This document shows, one piece after another, positions 34,848 through 42,922 of a stretch of 64,000 nt of DNA; the first letter of the stretch is position 1; every line of letters starts with the position of its first letter. The notes below the pieces were generated by a model. The model ran no database searches. It was not told the origin of the DNA and was given only the letters and a program-made list of their open reading frames with translations. Source of the stretch: Pyxidicoccus sp. MSG2 (GTDB lineage: Bacteria; Myxococcota; Myxococcia; Myxococcales; Myxococcaceae); the NCBI RefSeq assembly GCF_026626705.1, contig NZ_JAPNKC010000001.1, positions 4,402,001-4,466,000 on the forward strand, given 5' to 3'. The position numbers and the translations under genes were made by a program.

Positions 34848-37436
34848 ATGTTCTCGCCTCTCACGTCTCTCGCCCTGCTCCTCTCCGTGGCCTCCGTGCC
34901 CCAAGGCCCTTCCGAGCCTCCGCCTGCCTCGGAGGCGGCGCTTCCGGGAGAGGCACCAGCCGCCGCGGACGCGGCCACTCCGACGGAGCCGGTCCCCGCG
35001 CAGGAGGCGACGCCCACCTCCGGTGTCATCCCCCCCCAGCGCATCGACGACGTCGCCGTTCCCTATCCGGAGGCGGAGCGCACGGCCGGCCGCGAGGGCG
35101 AGGTGGTGCTGCGGCTCACCATCGACGAGCACGGCGCGGTGACGGAGTCCGAAGTCGTGCGATCCGCGGGCCCGGCCTTCGACGAGGCCATCCGCACCGC
35201 CAGCCTCGCCTTCCGCTTCGAGCCCGCGCGCGTCGACGGCGAGGTGGTGGCCTGCCAGATTGAGCTGGTCCACACCTTCCGGCTCGACGCGCCCCCGGAC
35301 GCGCCGCAGCAGCCGCCTCCCGCGGAAGCCACGGCGGAGGCGCCGGTCCCCGGCACCGGAGCCGCCACCGAAACCCAGCCCCCCGCCGACAGCAAGGGCC
35401 TGGAGACCACGGTATCGGGCCGCACGGAGGCGGAGCGGATGCGCCAGTCCGCCGAGGCCGTGAAGGTCATCAGCACCCGGCGCGCGAAGGCCCGCGCTGG
35501 AGACCTCGGGCAGGTGCTGGCCTCGCAGGAGGGCGTGGAGGTGCGCCGCACCGGCGGGCTCGGCAGCACCGCGCTCTTCTCGCTCAACGGCCTCACCGAC
35601 GACCAGATTCGCTTCTTCCTCGACGGCGTGCCCCTGGACCTCGCGGGCTATCCGTTCGGCGTCGCCAACGTCCCGGTGAATCTCGTGGACTCGGTGCAGC
35701 TCTACCGGGGCGTGGTGCCGGTGCGGTACGGCGCGGATGCGCTCGGCGGCGCGGTCAACCTCACGTCCGCTCCGCTGGAGGACGGCCTCCACGGCGCCGC
35801 GTCGCTCCAGGGTGGCGCCTTCGGGACGTTCCGGCTCACGCTCGGCGGCAGCTACAAGCCTGGCTCCGACGGCTTCTTCGCCCGGGCGCACTTCTTCGCC
35901 GACACCACGGACAACGACTACTCCGTGGACACCGAGGCCGCCGACGCGCACGGCAGCGTCGTCCCCGTCACCGTGCGGCGCTTCCATGACGGGTACCAGG
36001 CGCTCGGCGGCGGACTCGAGGCGGGCTACTCGGGGCTCGCCTGGGCCGACCGCATCACCCTGCGCGCCTTCGGCTCGACCCACGACAAGGAACTGCAACA
36101 CAACCTGGTGATGTCGGGGGCCCCGTACGGCGAGGCGCGCTACGGCGCCTCCGCACTGGGTGCCCAGCTCCTCTACGAGAAGGCCCTCGCGCCGCGCGTC
36201 CACATGGACGTGCTGGCCGGCTACGGCTGGCAGCAGACCGAGTTCGTCGACGTGTCCGAGTGGGTCTACGACTGGTTCGGCAATCAGGTGTACCTGGGAG
36301 GTGCGGGGGAGATTACCGACAACAGCCCCGCCGACCAGACCGTCTGGCAGCAGGCGGTGTACGGCCGCGCCAACGTCGCCTGGGACGTGGCGAAGACGCA
36401 GCAACTGCGCCTCGCCGTCGCGCCGACGCTGACGATGCGCACCGGCGAGGAGCGGCGACGCGTCAGCCCGGATGACCCGGACCCGCTCTCGGCGGACCGC
36501 TCCATCCTCTCGTTCGTCACCGGCCTCGAGTACGAGGTGGACCTCCTCGACGAGGCACTCGAGGTCATCGTCTTCGGCAAGGACTACGTCTACGCGGGCC
36601 GCGCCCAGGAGCCCGCCGAGACGGGAGGGTGGCGGAACAAGGACCGGGAGCTGCACCGGCTCGGCGGCGGCGCGGCGCTGCGCTTCCGGCTGAGCGAGCC
36701 CGTCTACCTCAAGGCCAGCTATGAGCGCGCCACGCGCCTGCCCCGCGCGGACGAGGTCTTCGGCAACGGCGTCCTCATCAATGAGAACCTCGACCTGGAG
36801 CCGGAGCAGAGCCACAACCTCAACGTCGGCGTGGCCACGGTGCCGCTGCGCACACGGCTGGGCGCCTTCCGGGGCGAGCTCAACGGCTTCGCACGGCTCG
36901 CGGACAACCTCATCCTGCTCGCGGGCCGGGACAGGGACTGGAGCTACCAGAACGTGTACGCGGCCCGGGTGCTCGGCGTGGAGGGCGCGGCGGGGTGGAG
37001 CTCACCGGGCGGGCTGTTCAGCTTCGACGCCAACGCCACCTTCCAGGACCTGCGCAACGACTCGGACCAGGGGACGTTCGGCGCCTTCGAGGGACAGCGC
37101 CTGCCGAACCGGCCGTGGTTCTTCGCCAACGCCACGGCCCGGATGTCGCTGCGCGCGCTCGCCACCGCGGAGGACGAGCTGTCCCCCTTCTGGAGCACCC
37201 GCTACGTCCACGGCTTCTTCCGCAACTGGGGCGGCCTGGGCGCCGTGGACTCCAAGGAGGCCATCGACGCCCAGCTCGTCCAGGCCGCGGGCGTGGGCTA
37301 CCGCGTCCGGCGGGGCGGCCTCACGGTGGGCCTCACCGCCGAGCTGGAGAACGTCACCGACGCCAGGGTCTTCGACTTCTTCGGCGTCGAGCGGCCCGGC
37401 CGCGCGGGCTGGCTCAAGGGCACGCTGGAGTACTAG
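34848..37436 (+). CDS. TonB-dependent siderophore receptor with its own TonB C-terminal domain (MxcH-like)
   Basis: An 862-residue outer-membrane protein (ATG 34848; a TTG six bases earlier is also open). After the signal and a Pro/Glu/Ala linker, residues about 62-150 form a TonB C-terminal domain (AVPYPEAERTAGREGEVVLRL, GPAFDEAIRTASLAFRFEP). The plug follows (DLGQVLASQEGVEVRRTGGLG, FFLDGVPLDLAGYPFG, YRGVVPVRYGADALGGAVN). The rest is a 22-strand-type barrel ending in GWLKGTLEY, with a C-terminal aromatic. Such fusions resemble MxcH of the myxochelin system. The receptor probably takes up a ferric siderophore. It converges on the MxcI-like lipoprotein, sharing the four bases ctag of both stop codons. 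Confidence 0.88.
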   Translation: MFSPLTSLALLLSVASVPQGPSEPPPASEAALPGEAPAAADAATPTEPVPAQEATPTSGVIPPQRIDDVAVPYPEAERTAGREGEVVLRLTIDEHGAVTESEVVRSAGPAFDEAIRTASLAFRFEPARVDGEVVACQIELVHTFRLDAPPDAPQQPPPAEATAEAPVPGTGAATETQPPADSKGLETTVSGRTEAERMRQSAEAVKVISTRRAKARAGDLGQVLASQEGVEVRRTGGLGSTALFSLNGLTDDQIRFFLDGVPLDLAGYPFGVANVPVNLVDSVQLYRGVVPVRYGADALGGAVNLTSAPLEDGLHGAASLQGGAFGTFRLTLGGSYKPGSDGFFARAHFFADTTDNDYSVDTEAADAHGSVVPVTVRRFHDGYQALGGGLEAGYSGLAWADRITLRAFGSTHDKELQHNLVMSGAPYGEARYGASALGAQLLYEKALAPRVHMDVLAGYGWQQTEFVDVSEWVYDWFGNQVYLGGAGEITDNSPADQTVWQQAVYGRANVAWDVAKTQQLRLAVAPTLTMRTGEERRRVSPDDPDPLSADRSILSFVTGLEYEVDLLDEALEVIVFGKDYVYAGRAQEPAETGGWRNKDRELHRLGGGAALRFRLSEPVYLKASYERATRLPRADEVFGNGVLINENLDLEPEQSHNLNVGVATVPLRTRLGAFRGELNGFARLADNLILLAGRDRDWSYQNVYAARVLGVEGAAGWSSPGGLFSFDANATFQDLRNDSDQGTFGAFEGQRLPNRPWFFANATARMSLRALATAEDELSPFWSTRYVHGFFRNWGGLGAVDSKEAIDAQLVQAAGVGYRVRRGGLTVGLTAELENVTDARVFDFFGVERPGRAGWLKGTLEY

Positions 37437-38647
37437 CGCACCTTCACGAACTGGTACGCCCAGCCGGTCGTCTCGAAGCGCTTCACCGCCGCGCCATTCA
37501 CGCCCAGCTCCCACACGGACGTCTTCGCGTAGTCGGCCGTGGGCAGCAGCAGGAAGGTGCGCCCTTCAATCAGGAACGCGTAGTAGCCGCCCGCGATGTA
37601 GTCGAGCCCCTCGACGGGCGCCCCGGTGCCCGTCTCCAGATTCACGCGCCACAGCTTCCAGTGGTTGCCGCCGGTGACGACGTTCGGCTGGGACTCCGCG
37701 GTGATGCCGGCGTGCTCCTTGTCGAAGGCGGCCACCACGCCCACGCCGTTGCCCAGGTAGCGGAAGGCCGCCGTCTGCCGGCCGCCCACCATGGCGGACA
37801 GCGACTTCGTCCACCCCGTGTCCAGCGCCAGCTCGCCCTTCTTGATGCGCACCGCGCAGGTGGCGGGCGCGTCGTCCTCGAGGACGGGCGCGGCGGCGCT
37901 GAACACCCAGTTGCTGAAGTAGAGGTTGCCGGCCTCGTCCTGCGTCGCCACGTCGAGCCCCGGGCACGGCGCGTCGATGAGCTTCACCAGGCTGTCGTCC
38001 GCGTTGGAGTAGACGGCAATCTGCGAGCTGGGGAGGAAGTCGTAGTAATTGCCGTCCGTCCAGTAGAAGGCCTGGAACGAGTAGCCGTCCCGCACCACGC
38101 GAGCGCGGTCATAGCTGGACTTCGCCACCAGCCCCTCGCGCTCGCGCGCCAGGCCCGCCGCCTCGGCGGTGCCGGCAATCTGCATCGTCGACGGGTTCCA
38201 GACGATGCGCTTCGTCTCCTCCAGCGACATGTACGCACTGGACGAGTCCACGAAGGTGTTGAGGTACAGCGGCGAGGAGGTGAGGCCGTAGCTGGCGAAG
38301 CTGAGCTTCCCCGCCTCCGTCAGGCTCCCGTCGTCGCCGACGGTGTAGCGCGTGAGCTCGGGTCCCTCGCCGGCCCCGACGAAGAGCATCCCGTCCACCG
38401 CGCCAATCGTCGCGAAGCCGGAGTGCTCGCGGGCCTTCTCCAAATCCAACCCCGTGACGTCGAGCGAGTCGAAGACGCTCACATACGTGGCGCTGCCCGC
38501 CTGCGAGAAGACGGAGGTGGCCAGGCTGTACACCGGCTTGTCCTCGGTGCCGGCGTCCGTCGGCGTCTTGTCGGGGTCCTCGTCGCAGCCGGTGAGGACG
38601 GCGGCGAGGACGAGGGTGGATGAGGCGATGCGGCGCAGCCTGCTCAT
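37433..38647 (-). CDS. MxcI-like lipoprotein (DUF4374-type beta-propeller)
   Basis: A 404-residue lipoprotein (SSTLVLAAVLTGC) starting at ATG 38647. The mature part has repeated beta-blade-like segments (ATSVFSQAGSATYVSVFDSLD, FATIGAVDGMLFVGAGEGPEL, IAVYSNADDSLVKLIDAP), consistent with a propeller of the DUF4374/MxcI type. In the myxochelin locus of related bacteria, MxcI lies near the receptor MxcH and is thought to assist iron uptake in the periplasm. It is the last gene of the Fur-box operon, 40 bases after the PepSY gene. Confidence 0.78.
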   Translation of the reverse strand: MSRLRRIASSTLVLAAVLTGCDEDPDKTPTDAGTEDKPVYSLATSVFSQAGSATYVSVFDSLDVTGLDLEKAREHSGFATIGAVDGMLFVGAGEGPELTRYTVGDDGSLTEAGKLSFASYGLTSSPLYLNTFVDSSSAYMSLEETKRIVWNPSTMQIAGTAEAAGLAREREGLVAKSSYDRARVVRDGYSFQAFYWTDGNYYDFLPSSQIAVYSNADDSLVKLIDAPCPGLDVATQDEAGNLYFSNWVFSAAAPVLEDDAPATCAVRIKKGELALDTGWTKSLSAMVGGRQTAAFRYLGNGVGVVAAFDKEHAGITAESQPNVVTGGNHWKLWRVNLETGTGAPVEGLDYIAGGYYAFLIEGRTFLLLPTADYAKTSVWELGVNGAAVKRFETTGWAYQFVKVR

Positions 38648-38687
38648 GGGGGTTCTCCGTTCAGTGAAGAGGGGAAGGCACGGTGAA

Positions 38688-40238
38688 TCAGGTCGGCACG
38701 GGAGCGGGCGCGTCCGGGTCCACCGCGGCAGGTGAAGTCGAGGGTGTCGTCCGCTGGAGCCGGCGGATGCCCCGGGCCGCGCCGGCCAGGAGCAGGCCCA
38801 GCGCGATGAGCCCCACCTCCGTGGCCAGCACGAAGGACGAGCCCGAGGCGAAGGGAAGCCGGCCCGTGCGCACCGCGTCGATGAGCGGCACGGCGAGGAG
38901 CAGCACGCTGGAGACGACGAGCAACCTGCGCGCATGCCGCGCGGCGGAGCGCTCGACGAAGGCCGTGCCCACGGCCAGGCCCCACGCCGCGAGGAAGACG
39001 CCATGCTCCCAGCGGGGGCGCGAGTCGAGCGTCGCGGGCAGCAGCTGGTTGGCCACGAAGAGGGCGGCGACGGCCAGGGGCAGCCCCGCGCAGACGCCCG
39101 ACGTCAGCTTCGCGAGCGTCCAGTCGAAGCGGCCCGGCTGCTTCACGCGCCGCCGCTCCAGCCAGAGCAGGTTGCCCGCGAGGATGCCGAAGGAGACGAG
39201 CAGCGCGAGCAGCGCGTAGAGGACCTTCGCGGGGAAGCCGGCCCAGGTGGCGAAGTGCAGGCCATAGAGCGGGTCCATGACGCGCGTGTAGGCCGTCGCA
39301 CCGCCCGCCTCGCGGGCCCAGATGACGGCTCCGGCCTTCGACACCCGCACGTGCGTGAAGGCGTGCAGCGTGCCCGCCTGCTCTCCGGGCAGGTGGACGA
39401 TGCCGTGCTCGTCGCCGAGGTTGTCGAAGAAGAACCAGTGGTGTGAGGACTCGGGGAAGCGCTCCTTCGCGAGGGCCAGCGCGCGGGCCAGGTCGGGCGC
39501 ACCGGCGGGCCTGCCCGAGGCGGCCGGCGGCGAGGGCCAGTCCACGGCCTGCTCCTTCGCCTTTGCATCCCCGGCGAGCGACGTCTTCACCACCGCCGGC
39601 TCGAACCAGTCGTCCACCCAGAGGATGCCGCCGGTGAGCGCGAAGACGAGCAGGAAGGGCGCGCTGACCACGCCAATCACCTTGTGCGCGTCGGACCAGA
39701 ACACCCGCCGCGCGGCGCCGGGACGGAACTGCACGAACTCCCGCACCAGCCTGCCGAGCTGGAGCAGCAGCCCCGTTCCCATCAACAGCACGAGCACGAC
39801 GGAGGCCAGGCCCGACACGTGCGTGCCGCCGGGGAGCGGCTCCAGGAAGTGCATCGCGTTGAGGAACTCGCCCAGGTCGCTGCGCTCACCGAGCTGACGG
39901 CCGGACACCGGGTCCAACCAGGTGTGCCGGATGGGCCCTTCCGGCGACAGGCGCCAGATGCGCAGCCACGGCTCCTCGTCGGTGGGCAGCGAGAGGCCGA
40001 ACCACGCCGGCCGGGAGGGCGCCTCCGCGTCGGCGAGCTGCTGGGCGAGCTGGACGGCCCGCGCCTCGGAGACGGCGATGGGCGCGCGGAACGTCGGCTC
40101 CTGCCAGGGGGCCATTTCCTCGGCGAACAGCGCGAAGGCGCCGAGAAAGAAGGTCACGAAGAGCACGAGCGACGAGAGCACGCCGGCCCAGGCGTGCGCG
40201 TCCCAGAGAATCGCGTAGGCGCGGGGCGAGAGCTTCAC
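38688..40238 (-). CDS. PepSY-associated membrane protein, iron-uptake reductase type
   Basis: A 516-residue inner-membrane protein starting at GTG 40238, overlapping the upstream DUF3649 stop by four bases (GTGA). The N-terminal segment RAYAILWDAHAWAGVLSSLVLFVTFF and the later FWSDAHKVIGVVSAPFLLVFALTGGILWVDDW are PepSY-TM signatures with heme-type histidines. The periplasmic loops hold two PepSY-like domains. Two to three further membrane segments close the protein. Such proteins reduce or release iron from ferric siderophores beside TonB receptors. The function is by family and context. Confidence 0.87.
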   Translation of the reverse strand: MKLSPRAYAILWDAHAWAGVLSSLVLFVTFFLGAFALFAEEMAPWQEPTFRAPIAVSEARAVQLAQQLADAEAPSRPAWFGLSLPTDEEPWLRIWRLSPEGPIRHTWLDPVSGRQLGERSDLGEFLNAMHFLEPLPGGTHVSGLASVVLVLLMGTGLLLQLGRLVREFVQFRPGAARRVFWSDAHKVIGVVSAPFLLVFALTGGILWVDDWFEPAVVKTSLAGDAKAKEQAVDWPSPPAASGRPAGAPDLARALALAKERFPESSHHWFFFDNLGDEHGIVHLPGEQAGTLHAFTHVRVSKAGAVIWAREAGGATAYTRVMDPLYGLHFATWAGFPAKVLYALLALLVSFGILAGNLLWLERRRVKQPGRFDWTLAKLTSGVCAGLPLAVAALFVANQLLPATLDSRPRWEHGVFLAAWGLAVGTAFVERSAARHARRLLVVSSVLLLAVPLIDAVRTGRLPFASGSSFVLATEVGLIALGLLLAGAARGIRRLQRTTPSTSPAAVDPDAPAPVPT

Positions 40239-40492
40239 GTGAGCACCAGGACGACGGCCGCCACGGCGGCGACCAGGGCCGAGCCCACCCACGCGCGCAC
40301 CGCGCTCCGCGCCAGGAGGGCGAGACACGCGGCGGTGGCGACCGCGGGCAGCACGGCGAGCAGCGCCAGCAGAAGCCGCACGTCACCCGGAACAGGGAGC
40401 ACCGCCGCGAGCGCCAGCGTCGCGAGCACCGCGGCCCCGGGAGCCCCCGTCAGCGCGGCGGCAATCCGGCCGGCTCCGTGCACGTGCGCCAT
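40235..40492 (-). CDS. DUF3649 small membrane protein
   Basis: An 85-residue protein beginning MAHVHGAGRIAAALTGAPG with about three hydrophobic segments. Its ATG overlaps the DUF3325 stop by one base and its stop overlaps the PepSY gene start. This small protein is a standard member of proteobacterial iron operons of the form receptor, DUF3649, PepSY, DUF3325. Its biochemical role is unknown, but it may be a subunit of the membrane complex. Confidence 0.8.
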   Translation of the reverse strand: MAHVHGAGRIAAALTGAPGAAVLATLALAAVLPVPGDVRLLLALLAVLPAVATAACLALLARSAVRAWVGSALVAAVAAVVLVLT

Positions 40493-40797
40493 CAGGCCGC
40501 CCCCAGCCACAGCAGCGCGAGTCCCACGGCGCTCAAGGGAAGCACGAGCCGCGTGGCGCGCGGCCACAGCGGCGCGCACAACGCGAGCAACGCGGTGGCC
40601 AGCATGGCCAGCACCAGCGCGCACGTCAGCCCGAGCGCCAGTCCCTGCGCCTTCACCCCCAGCGCCACGCCCGCCACCAGGGCCACGCCACCGCTCGCCC
40701 TCCCCCACCCGCGGTGAAGCGCATGCCACCCCGCCGGCACGGCAGCCCCGTGAAGCACGGCGATGCCCAGCAGCAACAGCAGGGTCGAAAGCGCCAT
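40492..40797 (-). CDS. DUF3325 small membrane protein
   Basis: A 101-residue protein starting at ATG 40797 behind a strong GAGGAGG. Three membrane segments are evident (LSTLLLLLGIAVLHGAAV, VALVAGVALGVKAQGLALG and LVLPLSAVGLALLWLG). It is the first gene of the operon, its start lying 21 bases from the Fur box, so iron repression should control all four genes. DUF3325 proteins are found with PepSY iron reductases; their precise role is unknown. Confidence 0.82.
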   Translation of the reverse strand: MALSTLLLLLGIAVLHGAAVPAGWHALHRGWGRASGGVALVAGVALGVKAQGLALGLTCALVLAMLATALLALCAPLWPRATRLVLPLSAVGLALLWLGAA

Positions 40798-40817
40798 CGC
40801 CTCCTCACGCGCAGTGA

Positions 40818-40838
40818 TATTGAGAACAATTCTCAATA
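40818..40838. promoter_or_regulatory. Fur box upstream of the DUF3325-DUF3649-PepSY-MxcI-like operon
   Basis: The site tattgagaa-caa-ttctcaata has nine-base perfect arms around a three-base centre, and its core ttgagaa...ttctcaa is the classical iron-box form. It lies 21 bases before the DUF3325 start, where it would cover the core promoter on the minus strand. This AT-rich palindrome stands out sharply from the GC-rich background. Confidence 0.85.
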
Positions 40839-41094
40839 CTGAAAACGAAGTCACTTGAACCGCACCGTCGCTCCGAAGTCAAGGCGAGCCCCGGGGCTCG
40901 ACGCCTTGCTTCCCCGCGCATGCACGGAGTTCCTGGTTCTCTCGAACGAAGCCAATCGCTGACACCATGGCCCCGCTCGGCCCGGCTGCCACGCCGCCAG
41001 CGTTGTGCGGCGCGCAACGGACAGCGCGGGCGCATCCACCCTCTCCGCGAGAGTCGGGCGCGCCCGCCTCGAAGGTGTTATTCGAGGCGCCGCC

Positions 41095-42027
41095 ATGTCG
41101 ACGACGCCGGCTCTCGAGCTCCAGGGACTCACCAAGCGGTACGGCACCTTCACCGCGCTGCAGTCGATGGACCTCTCCATCCGCCCGGGCGAAATCTTCG
41201 CCCTGCTCGGCCCCAACGGCGCCGGCAAGACGACGATGATTGGCAGCGTGTGCGGCCTGGTGAAGAAGACCTCCGGCACCATCCGCGTCTTCGGAAAAGA
41301 CCTGGACCAGGACCCGGTGGCCCCGCGCTACGAAATCGGACTGGTGCCGCAGGAAATCAACTTCGACCCGTTCTTCTCCGTGGCCGAGTCCCTGCGGATT
41401 CAGCTCGGCTACTACGGCCGCCCCCGGGACGAGGCCCGCATCGACGAGGTGCTCACCGCCCTCAACCTCCAGGCCAAGAAGGACGCGATGACGCGCGCCC
41501 TCTCCGGCGGCATGAAGCGCCGGCTGCTCATCGCCAAGGCGCTGGTGCACAAGCCCCGCCTCGTCTTCCTCGACGAGCCCACCGCGGGCGTGGACGTGGA
41601 GCTGCGCCGCGACCTCTGGACCTACGTGCGCAGGCTCGCGGCCGAGGGCACCACCATCGTCCTCACCACGCACTACCTGGAAGAGGCGGAGGAGCTGGCC
41701 GACCGCGTGGGCATCATCAACGAGGGCAAGCTCCTGATGGTGGAGGACAAGGCCACGCTGCTGCGCCGCTTCGGCGAGCGCCGCGTCGTCGTCACCTTCG
41801 AGCAGCCCCAGACCGCCCTGTCCGACGCCGGCCGCCGCTTCGCCGCCAGCCTCTCCGCGGACGGCCGCGCCCTCACCTACGTCGAGCGCGAGGGCTGCGC
41901 GCCCTCCGGCGAGCTGCTCCGCGCGCTGTATGCGGAAGGGCAGCCCATCGCCGACGTGGAGACACGCCGCTCGCGCATGGAGGACGTGCTCATCGAAATC
42001 CTCCGCGGCCGTCCCCAGGCCGCCTGA
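41095..42027 (+). CDS. ABC-2 exporter ATP-binding protein (YadG-like)
   Basis: A 310-residue ATPase starting at ATG 41095. Walker A is GPNGAGKT, the signature is LSGGMKRRLLIAKAL, and Walker B is LVFLDEPTAGVD, followed by the switch histidine in TTHYLEEAEE. The C-terminal 80 residues are the extension usual in drug/polysaccharide-type exporters. The permease gene follows after 23 bases. Closest in type to YadG/YadH, whose substrate is not settled. It is divergent from the Fur-box operon, but the start is about 260 bases away, so shared control is uncertain. Confidence 0.92.
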   Translation: MSTTPALELQGLTKRYGTFTALQSMDLSIRPGEIFALLGPNGAGKTTMIGSVCGLVKKTSGTIRVFGKDLDQDPVAPRYEIGLVPQEINFDPFFSVAESLRIQLGYYGRPRDEARIDEVLTALNLQAKKDAMTRALSGGMKRRLLIAKALVHKPRLVFLDEPTAGVDVELRRDLWTYVRRLAAEGTTIVLTTHYLEEAEELADRVGIINEGKLLMVEDKATLLRRFGERRVVVTFEQPQTALSDAGRRFAASLSADGRALTYVEREGCAPSGELLRALYAEGQPIADVETRRSRMEDVLIEILRGRPQAA

Positions 42028-42050
42028 ACCCACCGCGCCCACTGACCATC

Positions 42051-42812
42051 ATGAACGTCCTCGGGATGCAGACGCTGTTCGCGAAGGAGGTCCGGCGCTT
42101 CATGCGCGTGCCGGGCCAGACCGTCCTTTCGCCCCTCATCAGCACCACGCTGTACTTCATCGTCTTCGGCTACTCCATCTCCGGCCGGGTGCAGACGGTG
42201 GATGGCACGCCCTACCTGCACTTCATCGTGCCCGGGCTCGTCTTCCTCGGCATCGCCAACAACGCCTTCCTCAACAGCTCCTCGTCCCTGTTCATCACCA
42301 AGATTCAGGGCACGGTGGTGGACCTGCTGGTGTCGCCCCTGGGCCCCGGCGAGCTGATGGCCGGCTTCATCGGCGGCGCCATGGTGCGCGGCCTCGTGGT
42401 GGGCGGCCTCACCTGGGCGGTGGCCGCCATCTTCACCGGCTTCAGCCTGCAGCACGCGTGGGTGGCCGCGTACTTCCTGCTGCTGTCGTCCTACGTCTTC
42501 AGCGTGCTGGGCATGCTGGCCGCCGTGTGGGCGGAGAAGTTCGAGCAGATCAACTTCTTCCCCACCTTCGTCATGCTGCCCCTCACCTTCCTGGGCGGCG
42601 TCTTCTACTCGGTGCGCACGCTGCCCTCGCCGTGGAAGGAGGTCAGCCTCTTCAACCCCATGGTCTACATGGTGGAGGGGCTGCGCTACGGCATGCTGGG
42701 CCAGAGCAGCTTCTCCCCGGTGGGAGGCGGCGCCATCCTCGCCGGCGTCGCCGTGGTGGCCACCGTCGCGACGTGGCTCGTGTTACAATCCGGTTACAAA
42801 ATGAAGGCCTGA
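42051..42812 (+). CDS. ABC-2 exporter permease (YadH-like)
   Basis: A 253-residue inner-membrane protein with six hydrophobic segments and the ABC-2 pattern. An amphipathic start (TLFAKEVRRFMRVPGQTVLSPL) is followed by LYFIVFGYSISGRV, a loop YLHFIVPGLVFLGIANNAF, and the characteristic LTFLGGVFYSVRTLPSPWKEV. It should pair with the upstream ATPase to form the full exporter as a 2+2 assembly. The last codons, unlike the rest, are AT-rich. Confidence 0.92.
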   Translation: MNVLGMQTLFAKEVRRFMRVPGQTVLSPLISTTLYFIVFGYSISGRVQTVDGTPYLHFIVPGLVFLGIANNAFLNSSSSLFITKIQGTVVDLLVSPLGPGELMAGFIGGAMVRGLVVGGLTWAVAAIFTGFSLQHAWVAAYFLLLSSYVFSVLGMLAAVWAEKFEQINFFPTFVMLPLTFLGGVFYSVRTLPSPWKEVSLFNPMVYMVEGLRYGMLGQSSFSPVGGGAILAGVAVVATVATWLVLQSGYKMKA

Positions 42813-42922
42813 CCCCTACATATTGATTTGCCAATCACCCCGGAGGACGGGGAATCTGTGGGGTATTGGCTGACTGGGCATTTCCCACCCGGTGAGAAAG
42901 GGGGATATCCTCAGGGCACATC

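Noticed and set aside
34695..36815. Minus-strand frame of 706 codons
   Set aside because: Antisense of the TonB-dependent receptor gene; no signal peptide or domain.
42840..42900. Possible sigma-54 promoter (ttggctgactgggcat) before the Ser/Thr kinase
   Set aside because: The GG and GC elements are 10 rather than 12 bases apart, so the spacing does not fit.
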